The notes below the pieces were generated by a model that had not been told where the DNA came from, searched no databases, and saw nothing but the letters and a program-made list of their open reading frames with translations. Below, in pieces: positions 1-6,768 of a stretch of DNA of 7,211 bases (the first letter of the stretch is position 1; each line of letters begins with the position of its first letter). A program made the translations under genes and the position numbers. The stretch is from Gemmatimonadota bacterium (GTDB lineage: Bacteria; Gemmatimonadota; Gemmatimonadetes; Gemmatimonadales; Gemmatimonadaceae): contig PLMM01000150.1 of the NCBI GenBank assembly GCA_003142495.1, positions 1 through 7,211 of the forward strand. Reading direction: 5' to 3'.

Positions 1-206
1 ACTTCATGTGGCCGCTGATCGTGCTGTCGGACGAGCGGCGCTACACGTTGCCGGTCGCGCTCGCGAGCCTCGTGGGCGAGCACGTGCAGGACACGGAGCT
101 CATGATGGCCGGGTCTGTGTTGACGGTGCTGCCGGTGGTCATCGTGTTCCTCGTGCTGCAGCGCTACTACATCCAGGGCGTGATGGCCGGGAGTGTGAAG
201 GGGTGA
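1..206 (+). CDS. Carbohydrate ABC transporter permease, MalG/UgpE type (3' end only)
   Basis: This is the C-terminal end of an inner-membrane permease of an ABC sugar importer; the gene starts upstream of the window. The readable frame begins with the codon at 3-5 (Phe) and ends at the TGA at 204-206, giving 67 residues. The fragment has the typical ending of MalG-family permeases: a MWPLIVL segment, a short YTLPVALASL stretch, an MMAGSVLTVLPVVIVFLVLQ transmembrane helix, and the closing pattern QRYYIQGVMAGSVKG. In the family this subunit pairs with a MalF-like permease, an ATPase and a substrate-binding protein. The EAA loop that contacts the ATPase lies upstream and cannot be seen. The stop codon overlaps the GTG start of the next gene, so the two are probably cotranscribed, which suggests that the transporter imports products of the downstream enzymes. 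The family assignment is firm. The sugar is not readable from this fragment. Confidence 0.93.
   Translation, partial: FMWPLIVLSDERRYTLPVALASLVGEHVQDTELMMAGSVLTVLPVVIVFLVLQRYYIQGVMAGSVKG
189..193 (+). promoter_or_regulatory. Ribosome binding site (GGGAG) that supports a GTG start at 203
   Basis: GGGAG lies nine bases before the GTG at 203-205, inside the end of the permease gene. The same frame is open back to position 8, so this site helps to fix the start. The GTG is followed directly by a convincing signal peptide, whereas the upstream extension is an Arg/Ala/Gly-rich out-of-frame reading of the permease. Confidence 0.6.
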
Positions 207-274
207 GCCTCCGGCTGCTCTCTTCTCTGGCACCGTTGAGCGCGATGATCCTCGCCGCCGCCGGCGCGCGCGCG
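203..274 (+). other. Sec signal peptide of the secreted glycosidase-like protein
   Basis: The first 24 codons encode a short n-region with one Arg (R4), a hydrophobic stretch rich in Leu and Ala, and an A-R-A cleavage motif (residues 22-24) before Q25. No twin arginine and no Cys follow, so a free secreted or periplasmic protein is more likely than a lipoprotein. Confidence 0.75.
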
Positions 275-3200
275 CAATTGGCCGTACCCGCGCTCCCCAG
301 CTCGGCGCGGCTGCTCGATGGCTTTGAGAGCACCGCGGGGTGGAGCGCGCATCCATCCGATGGCGTGTCGCTCGCGATCTCGATGGACTCGAGCGGCACG
401 CACGGTCGCGCGATGCGCCTCGACTTCGACTTTCACGGGCACGGCGGCTACGCGATCGCGCGAAGGAAGTTCGATTTCGCGCTTCCGGAGAACTATGCCT
501 TCTCGTATCGCATTCGAGGGCAGGCGCCGGCCGAGAACTTCGAGGTGAAGCTGATCGACTCGACGGGCGACAACGTGTGGTGGAACAATGCGGTGAACGT
601 GCACTTCCCCGAAGAGTGGACGGCTGTCACGCTCAAGAAGCGGCACATCACCTTCGCGTGGGGGCCGCGCGGCGGTGGCGAGCTTGGTACTCTCGCGGCG
701 ATCGAGCTGTCGATCACCGCGGGGAGTGGCGGCAAGGGCACCGTGTGGCTGGAGGCGCTGACGTTCACGCCGCTCGATCCGGTGCGCGCGTACAAGGGAA
801 CACCGGTGGTGAGCAAGGACGCGCAGAGCTATTCGCTCGACTTCGGAAGCACGCGCGAGTACGGCGGCGCAACGATCGACTGGGCCGGCTCGGCGCCGTC
901 GCGCTACGTGGTGGAGACGTCGGCCGATGGCGCGGCGTGGGACAGCGTGTACGCCGCGAACGGCAGCAACAGCAGCCGCGACTGGATCTATCTCCCCGAG
1001 ATGGAGTCGCGCTATCTGCGCGTGCGGATTCCGGCGTCCGCGAATGCGCCTCACGCGTACGCGATCCGCGAGCTCTCCGTGATACCGGTGGAGTGGTCCG
1101 CGACGCGGAACGACTTCTTCGCGCACGTCGCGGCGAGCGCGCCGGCCGGGAGCTATCCGAAGTATCTGAGCAAGAAGCAATCGTACTGGACGGTGATCGG
1201 TGTCGACGGTGATGATGCGGAGGCGCTGATCAACGAGCAGGGCGCGATCGAGCCGCATGCGGGGGGCTTCTCGCTCGAGCCCTTCCTGCGCGTGGGTGGG
1301 AAGCTCGTGACGTGGCACGATGCTCGGCAAACGCAGTCGCTCGCACAGAAATATCTGCCGATCCCCTCCGTCACGTGGACGGCGGGCGCGCTCAGGCTCG
1401 AGGTGACGACGTTCGCGAGTGGCGCGCTGGACTCGTCGTCGCTCTACGCGCGCTACCGCGTCACGAACGCCGGGAAGGCGACCGCCAAGCCGAGGCTCTA
1501 TCTCGCCGTGCGCCCCTTCCAGGTAAATCCGAGCTGGCAATTCCTCGCGACGCAGGGCGGCGACGCGCGCATCGCGCACATCGCGTGGGAAGACACGCTC
1601 CTTCGCGTCAACGATGGCTGGACCGTTGTGCCGCTCACCGCACCGGCCGCCGTTGGCGCGTCGACCTTCGACGAGGGAGAGATCGTCGAGTCGTTGCGCG
1701 CGGGCTCGCTCCCCGCGCGCCACGATGTGCGCGACGCAATGGAGCACGCCTCGGCGGCGATGTCCTATCCGCTTACGATACCCGCGGGCAAGTCACGCGA
1801 CGTGTACGTGCTGATGCCCTTGCACGAGCACGGCGCGCTCTCGCATCCGTTCGCGAGCGACGCGAAGGCGAGCGCGTTCGTGTCGACGCAGCTCGCGCAG
1901 ACGACCAAATCGTGGGAGGCGGGCCTCAATCGCGTGTCGATCTCGCTGCCGCCCTCGGCCTCGCGCATCACCGAGACGCTGCGTGCGCAGCTCGCGTACA
2001 TCCTCGTGAACGATCGCGGCGCTCAGATCCACCCCGGCGCCCGCTCGTACGCGCGCTCGTGGATCCGCGACGGCTCGATGATCGGCGCCGCGCTCTTGAG
2101 GCTCGGGCACCCCGAGCAGGTGCGCGCCTTCCTCGACTGGTACGCGCCCTATCAGTTCCCGAACGGGAAGGTGCCGTGCTGCGTCGACGCGCGCGGCGCC
2201 GATCCCGTTCCCGAGAACGACAGCCACGGTGAGCTCGTCTACGCCATTGCCGACTACTTCCGCTACACGGGCGACACCACCTTCCTCGTGAAGATGTGGC
2301 CGCACGTCGTGGGCGCTGTTGGCTACATGGACACGCTGCGCGCCGAGCGGCTCACCGCTGAGTATGAGAAGGGCACCGCGCGCGCCTACCGCGGACTCTT
2401 CCCGCAGTCCATCAGCCACGAAGGCTACTCGGCCAAGCCGATGCACTCGTTCTGGGACGATCTCTTCGGGCTCCGCGGCTACGCGGACGCCGCCTTCATT
2501 GCGACTGTGCTGCATCACGCAAGCGAGGCAAGGGATTTCGCGGCGAAGCGCGACGGCTTCCGCGCCGACATCGTGGCCTCGTACCGCGCGAGCATGGCGC
2601 AGCAGCACATCAACTTTCTCCCCGGCTCCGTGGAGCTCGGCGACTTCGATGCGACGTCGACCACCGTCGGCGTCGCGCCGGTGGGCGAGCTCGCATCGCT
2701 CCCCGACACCGCGCTCAGGAACACCTTCGACAAGTACTGGAGCAACTCCCAGAAGCGTCGCGCAGCGGGTGCGGTGTGGGATGCGTATACCCCGTACGAG
2801 CTTCGCACGGTCGGCACCTTCGTGCGACTTGGGCAAAAGCAGCGCGCGCTCTCGATGCTCGACTTCTTCTTCGAGGGACAGCGGCCGGCGGCGTGGAGGC
2901 AGTGGGCCGAGGTGGTGTGGCACGATCGGGATACGCCCAAGTTCATCGGCGACATGCCGCATACCTGGGTCGGGTCGGACTACATTCGCTCGGTGCTCGA
3001 CCTGTTCGCGTACGATCGCGCGTCGGACAGCGCGCTGGTGGTGGGTGCGGGGATCGCCGAGAAGTGGGTGCGCGAGGCGCCCGGCGTGAAGATCCGCGCG
3101 CTCGGCACACCGTACGGCCCGATTGATTTCGACGTTCGCGCGACGGGTGCGTCGCTCGTCGCACATCTCGGCGGATCGATGAAAATGCCGCCGGGCGGGA

Positions 3201-3340
3201 TCGCTTTTCGCTCGCCGGTCGACGCAGCTATCGCGAGCGCGCGCGTGAATGGAAGTGCCGTAATACCGTCCGCGAGCGGAGAGGTGTTGGTGCACCAACT
3301 CCCGGCTATCATCGCACTGACCTTTCGCACAACACGATGA
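203..3340 (+). CDS. Secreted multidomain glycosidase-like protein (CBM11-like, discoidin-like, six-hairpin catalytic domain)
   Basis: This is a probable exported polysaccharide-degrading enzyme of 1045 residues, starting at GTG 203. Residues 1-24 form a signal peptide (MSLRLL, hydrophobic core, ARA before Q25); there is no lipobox Cys. Residues ~37-193 resemble CBM11/CIA30-like beta-sandwiches (LLDGFE opening, WLEALTF end). Residues ~202-297 resemble an F5/8 type C domain (SLDFG, VETSADGAAWDSVY, SRYLRVRI, IRELSV). Residues ~300-540 form another beta-rich region. Residues ~580-940 look like an (alpha/alpha)6 glycosidase barrel: SWIRDG (R622, D623), PENDSHGE (671-677), FPQSISHEGY (E740), FWDD (751-754, with W751, D752, D753), WAEVVWHD (E903, D908) and GDMPHTW (917-922). 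Residues ~945-1045 are a small beta domain (GTPYGP) of the kind that often closes such enzymes. C659 and C660 are the only cysteines. The gene overlaps both neighbours by 4 bases. I cannot assign a GH family or substrate; the context points to a beta-glucan. Many homologues carry only the label discoidin-domain protein. Confidence 0.8.
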   Translation: MSLRLLSSLAPLSAMILAAAGARAQLAVPALPSSARLLDGFESTAGWSAHPSDGVSLAISMDSSGTHGRAMRLDFDFHGHGGYAIARRKFDFALPENYAFSYRIRGQAPAENFEVKLIDSTGDNVWWNNAVNVHFPEEWTAVTLKKRHITFAWGPRGGGELGTLAAIELSITAGSGGKGTVWLEALTFTPLDPVRAYKGTPVVSKDAQSYSLDFGSTREYGGATIDWAGSAPSRYVVETSADGAAWDSVYAANGSNSSRDWIYLPEMESRYLRVRIPASANAPHAYAIRELSVIPVEWSATRNDFFAHVAASAPAGSYPKYLSKKQSYWTVIGVDGDDAEALINEQGAIEPHAGGFSLEPFLRVGGKLVTWHDARQTQSLAQKYLPIPSVTWTAGALRLEVTTFASGALDSSSLYARYRVTNAGKATAKPRLYLAVRPFQVNPSWQFLATQGGDARIAHIAWEDTLLRVNDGWTVVPLTAPAAVGASTFDEGEIVESLRAGSLPARHDVRDAMEHASAAMSYPLTIPAGKSRDVYVLMPLHEHGALSHPFASDAKASAFVSTQLAQTTKSWEAGLNRVSISLPPSASRITETLRAQLAYILVNDRGAQIHPGARSYARSWIRDGSMIGAALLRLGHPEQVRAFLDWYAPYQFPNGKVPCCVDARGADPVPENDSHGELVYAIADYFRYTGDTTFLVKMWPHVVGAVGYMDTLRAERLTAEYEKGTARAYRGLFPQSISHEGYSAKPMHSFWDDLFGLRGYADAAFIATVLHHASEARDFAAKRDGFRADIVASYRASMAQQHINFLPGSVELGDFDATSTTVGVAPVGELASLPDTALRNTFDKYWSNSQKRRAAGAVWDAYTPYELRTVGTFVRLGQKQRALSMLDFFFEGQRPAAWRQWAEVVWHDRDTPKFIGDMPHTWVGSDYIRSVLDLFAYDRASDSALVVGAGIAEKWVREAPGVKIRALGTPYGPIDFDVRATGASLVAHLGGSMKMPPGGIAFRSPVDAAIASARVNGSAVIPSASGEVLVHQLPAIIALTFRTTR
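3337..3340 (+). other. ATGA stop/start overlap coupling the secreted enzyme and GH94 genes
   Basis: The ATG of the GH94 gene (3337-3339) overlaps the TGA of the upstream gene (3338-3340). I see no clear Shine-Dalgarno sequence in the preceding 20 bases (ACCTTTCGCACAACACG), so translation probably depends on ribosomes that finish the upstream gene and reinitiate. That mechanism is inferred from the overlap alone. Confidence 0.7.
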
Positions 3341-6300
3341 ACGATAAGAGCAACACGATCGCGCACGAGCACGTGCTCGCGAACGATCGCTATCATGTCA
3401 CGATCGCCGACGATGGAACCGGAAGCTCGCACTTCGGGATGCTCGCGATCACGCGTCGCACCCCCGATCGCAGGCGCGAGACGGATTCCTTCGTGCTGTA
3501 CATCCGCGATCTCGAGAGCGGAGACGTGTGGTCTGCCGGCGCAGAGCCCGTGCGCCACGCGGAGGATCCGTACGAGGCGATCGCGCGCGATGGGATCGTC
3601 ACGCTCGTCCGCGAGCACGCGGGCATCCGCACGACGCTCGAGATCACGCTCGCGACGAATACGCCGGCGGAGGAGCGCAGGCTCACGATCGAGAATCTGA
3701 GCGGTCGGGCGTGCACGCTCGACGTGACGACGTACGCCGAGCTGGTGCTCAACACGCCCGTCGCGGACGCGGCGCATCCCGCGTTCTCGAAGCTCTTCGT
3801 GGAGACGGAGTGGGACGGCGCGCACCAGGCGCTGCTCGCGATGCGCCGGCTGCGCGCGACGGACGACGAGCCTCTCTGGGTGGTCCACACGCTGCGAAGC
3901 GTGGGCGGCGCGCAGAGGCTCGCGTGGGAGACGGACCGCATGCGCTTCCTCGGGCGCGGGCGTACGACGGCGCAACCGAGGTCGCTCGATGCCGGTGGAG
4001 AGCTGAGCGGGACGACGGGGGCGGTGCTCGATCCCATCTTTAGTTTGCGTAGTACCGTCTCCCTTGCGATCGGCGCGAGCGCGGAGCTCGTCGCGATGCT
4101 CGGCGCGGGGCATACGAGGGAAGAGGTGCTGGCGATCGTAGCGCAGCGCGGCGCGCCTGCATCGCGCGGCATCTCGCCGCGCGCGGCGGTGAAGTCATCG
4201 GCGCCCACGCCAACCGATCGCTACCGCCCCGATGCCGCGCCCACCTCCACCATCGCTGCAAACAGCAGCGAGGAGCTCCGCTTCTTCAACGGGCTGGGCG
4301 GCTTCTCCAGCGACGGAACCGAATACGTGACAAGGCTGGATGCGACGCCGAGTGGGCTCAGGTGGCCGCCGATGCCGTGGTCGAATGTGATTGCGAATGA
4401 GAACGCCGGCTTCATCGTGACGGGAAGCGGCGCGGTCACGAGCTGGAGCGCGAACTCGCGGGAGAATCGGCTCACCCCGTGGTTCAACGATCCGGTCTCC
4501 GATCCGTTCGGCGAGGCGATCTATCTACGCGATGAGGAGACGGGCGCGTTCTGGTCGCCGTTGCCCGGTCCGACGCCGGCGCCCGCGCCTTACGAAGTGC
4601 GTCACGGCTTCGGCTACACCACGTGGCATCACACGAGCCACGAGCTCGAGCAAATCACGACGACGTGGATGCCGCGCCACGATCCGGTGAAGCTCGTGCG
4701 CGTCTGCCTCACGAACACGAGCACGCGCGCGCGCACCATCACGGTGACGAGCTACGCGCACCTCGTGCTCGGCGGCGTGCCGTGGGTGACGGCGCCGAAC
4801 GTCGTCACCGCACGCGATGCGCATAGCGGCGCAATCCTCGCGACGAATCCCTCGCGCGGCGAGTTCTCGAAGCGCACTGCGATCGCAGCGCTCGTCGCCC
4901 CGCCCGGCTCGGGCCCCGTGAGCGCCACCGGCGATCGCACGGCCTTCCTCGGCCGCACCGGCAGCGTGCGCGACCCCGCCGCTCTTCACTCGAGCGCGCC
5001 GCTGGATGGTCGTGTCGGCGCGGAGCTCGATCCGTGCGCCGCCTTCCGCGCGACCTTCACGATCGCGGCCGGTGCTACCGTCGAGCTCGCGCAGCTGCTC
5101 GGCGAAGCGGAGAATGAGACGCGTGCGCTCTCGCTGTTGCGCACCTACGAGAACTTCGCGACGATCAATGAATCGCTCGACGTCGCCCGCGCCTTCTGGC
5201 ACGACATGCTGGGCGGCGTCCAGATCGAGACGCCGTCGCCGGTGCTCGACATCATGGTGAACGGTTGGCTCGCCTATCAGAATCTGGCGTGCCGAGTGTG
5301 GGGGCGATCGGCGTACTATCAGTCTGGTGGCGCGTTCGGCTTCAGGGATCAGCTCCAGGACTCGGCCGCACTATTGTATCTCGATCCGTCGCTCACGCGC
5401 TCGCAGATTTTGCTGCATGCCGCGCATCAGTTCGTGGAGGGTGACGTGATGCACTGGTGGCATCCGCCCACGAGCAAGGGAATCCGCACGAGATTCTCGG
5501 ACGACCTGCTCTGGCTTCCGTACATCACCGCGTTCTACATCGCGAGCACGGGCGACCGCTCGGTGCTCGAGGCGTCGGCGCCGTTCGTCACGGGGCCGCA
5601 TCTGGTGGGGGACGAGGACGAGCTGTTCATGACTCCCGAGGATTCCGGGACGTCGGCGAGCGTGTACGAGCACTGTTGCCGCGCGATCGATCGGTCGCTC
5701 ACCGCTGGCGTGCACGGGATCCCGCTGATGGGGAGCGGCGACTGGAACGACGGCATGAATCGCGTCGGCCGTGAGGGGAAGGGCGAGAGCGTGTGGCTCG
5801 GCTTCTTTCTGTACTCGATCCTCGATGACTTCATCCCGATCGCCGAGTCGCGCGGGGACAGTGCTCGCGCAGTGAAATATCTTGAATTCAAGGCAAAGTT
5901 GGGCGAGGCGCTGAACGCCGCCGGCTGGGACGGCGGCTGGTATCGCCGCGCCTTCTATGATGATGGCACACCGCTCGGAACTTCGGCCGGCGACGAGTGC
6001 CGCATCGATGCGATCGCGCAGGCGTGGTCGGTGCTCTCCGGCGCGGCGCCGGCGGATCGTGCGGAGACGGCGCTCGATGCGATGGAGCAGCATCTCGTGT
6101 CTGAGAGCGAGAAGCTCATCAGGCTACTCACGCCCGCGTTCGACAAGACGCAGCACGACCCCGGCTACATCAAGGGCTATCTCCCCGGCGTGCGCGAAAA
6201 CGGCGGACAGTACACGCACGGCGTGCTCTGGGGGGTACGCGCGCTGGCGGAGATGGGGCGCACTGAGCGCGCGACGAAGCTGCTCGAGATGCTGAGCCCA

Positions 6301-6768
6301 ATCACGCATGGGCGCACGCCGGAGGAGATAAACGTCTACAGAGTGGAGCCGTACGTGATCGCGGCGGATGTGTACGGCGTCACGCCGCATGTCGGGCGCG
6401 GCGGATGGACCTGGTACACGGGCTCGGCCGGCTGGATGTATCGCGTGGCGATCGAGTCGCTGCTCGGCCTTACTATAGTAGGGGGCGACCATCTGGAGCT
6501 GCGCCCGTGCGTGCCGGAGAGCTGGCCGGGCTTCAGCGTGCGCATGCGGCTCGCGGACAAGCAGACGCGCTACGAGATCGTGCTGACGCGCGCGGCGGCG
6601 GAAGTGAGTGAGACGGAGGTGCACGTCGATGGCGAGGCCGTGGGCGATGCGATCGTGGATGGTGCGGCGCGCATCGCGCTGGTGCGTGATGGCGGAGTGC
6701 ACCTCGTGGAGATCGCGCTCGCGAACGATCTCACGCCGCGCTACGCGCCCGCGAGTACCGCGCCGTGA
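3337..6768 (+). CDS. GH94 glycoside phosphorylase, NdvB C-terminal type; probable 1,2-beta-oligoglucan phosphorylase
   Basis: This 1143-residue cytoplasmic protein (no signal peptide or membrane segment) is a GH94 enzyme. The family cleaves beta-glucosidic bonds with inorganic phosphate, releasing glucose 1-phosphate with inversion. Two related beta-sandwich halves (about 19-270 and 316-600), joined by a Pro/Ala/Ser-rich linker (~272-313), precede an (alpha/alpha)6 barrel (~600-1035) and a C-terminal beta domain. Hallmarks are FNGLGGFS (317-324), SRENRLTPW, FRDQLQD (669-675), HWWHPP (706-711), GDWNDGMNRVG (D805 is the probable general acid, by analogy with the W-N-D of cellobiose phosphorylase), and the probable phosphate-binding residues H961 (GGQYTHG) and T1028-G1029 (WYTGSAGW). 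The motifs closely resemble the GH94 part of cyclic beta-1,2-glucan synthase, but the GT84 and membrane regions are absent. Size and layout fit the known 1,2-beta-oligoglucan phosphorylases of about 1100 residues. Another beta-linkage specificity remains possible. Confidence 0.87.
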   Translation: MNDKSNTIAHEHVLANDRYHVTIADDGTGSSHFGMLAITRRTPDRRRETDSFVLYIRDLESGDVWSAGAEPVRHAEDPYEAIARDGIVTLVREHAGIRTTLEITLATNTPAEERRLTIENLSGRACTLDVTTYAELVLNTPVADAAHPAFSKLFVETEWDGAHQALLAMRRLRATDDEPLWVVHTLRSVGGAQRLAWETDRMRFLGRGRTTAQPRSLDAGGELSGTTGAVLDPIFSLRSTVSLAIGASAELVAMLGAGHTREEVLAIVAQRGAPASRGISPRAAVKSSAPTPTDRYRPDAAPTSTIAANSSEELRFFNGLGGFSSDGTEYVTRLDATPSGLRWPPMPWSNVIANENAGFIVTGSGAVTSWSANSRENRLTPWFNDPVSDPFGEAIYLRDEETGAFWSPLPGPTPAPAPYEVRHGFGYTTWHHTSHELEQITTTWMPRHDPVKLVRVCLTNTSTRARTITVTSYAHLVLGGVPWVTAPNVVTARDAHSGAILATNPSRGEFSKRTAIAALVAPPGSGPVSATGDRTAFLGRTGSVRDPAALHSSAPLDGRVGAELDPCAAFRATFTIAAGATVELAQLLGEAENETRALSLLRTYENFATINESLDVARAFWHDMLGGVQIETPSPVLDIMVNGWLAYQNLACRVWGRSAYYQSGGAFGFRDQLQDSAALLYLDPSLTRSQILLHAAHQFVEGDVMHWWHPPTSKGIRTRFSDDLLWLPYITAFYIASTGDRSVLEASAPFVTGPHLVGDEDELFMTPEDSGTSASVYEHCCRAIDRSLTAGVHGIPLMGSGDWNDGMNRVGREGKGESVWLGFFLYSILDDFIPIAESRGDSARAVKYLEFKAKLGEALNAAGWDGGWYRRAFYDDGTPLGTSAGDECRIDAIAQAWSVLSGAAPADRAETALDAMEQHLVSESEKLIRLLTPAFDKTQHDPGYIKGYLPGVRENGGQYTHGVLWGVRALAEMGRTERATKLLEMLSPITHGRTPEEINVYRVEPYVIAADVYGVTPHVGRGGWTWYTGSAGWMYRVAIESLLGLTIVGGDHLELRPCVPESWPGFSVRMRLADKQTRYEIVLTRAAAEVSETEVHVDGEAVGDAIVDGAARIALVRDGGVHLVEIALANDLTPRYAPASTAP
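3499..5100 (+). repeat. Internal tandem duplication of the GH94 N-terminal beta-sandwich (protein level)
   Basis: Two halves of the GH94 protein align by eye. YIRDLESGDVWS (residues 55-66) matches YLRDEETGAFWS (396-407). TIENLSGRACTLDVTTYAEL (117-136) matches LTNTSTRARTITVTSYAHL (458-476). FLGR recurs, and GAVLDP (228-233) matches GAELDP (561-566). The offset is about 333-341 residues. The similarity is clear in protein but not in DNA, so the duplication is old. A duplicated domain of this kind is also known in cyclic beta-1,2-glucan synthases. Confidence 0.7.
6741..6768. other. Convergent 28-base overlap of the GH94 and GH1 gene ends
   Basis: The plus-strand GH94 frame stops with TGA at 6766-6768. 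The minus-strand GH1 frame stops with TAG, read from 6743 to 6741. The two coding sequences therefore share 28 bases. No hairpin followed by a T-run is visible between or around the stops, so the transcripts probably overlap too. Confidence 0.8.

Noticed and set aside
8..202. Upstream extension of the secreted enzyme frame to a start near position 8
   Set aside because: It lies wholly on the permease coding sequence in another frame and reads as Arg/Ala/Gly-rich low-complexity sequence. The GTG at 203 has a ribosome site and is followed by a good signal peptide.
264..275. Alternating GC run in the signal-peptide region
   Set aside because: It simply encodes Gly-Ala-Arg-Ala in a G+C-rich codon style; nothing marks it as a functional repeat.
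203..280. Lipoprotein or Tat signal
   Set aside because: There is no Cys after the hydrophobic stretch and no twin arginine; an ARA-Q Sec cleavage site explains the N-terminus.
167..3298. Long open frames on the minus strand (about 500 residues each)
   Set aside because: They are antisense shadows of the secreted enzyme gene: Arg/His/Ala/Val-rich, without domain motifs, and expected where G+C-rich codons avoid stops on the other strand.
2980..5202. Minus-strand open frames opposite the GH94 gene and its junction
   Set aside because: Same Arg-rich shadow composition, and the plus-strand GH94 frame is certain from its motifs.
3337..6768. Cyclic beta-1,2-glucan synthase (NdvB)
   Set aside because: The GT84 domain and membrane helices are absent, and the protein is far shorter than the synthases (about 2800 residues).
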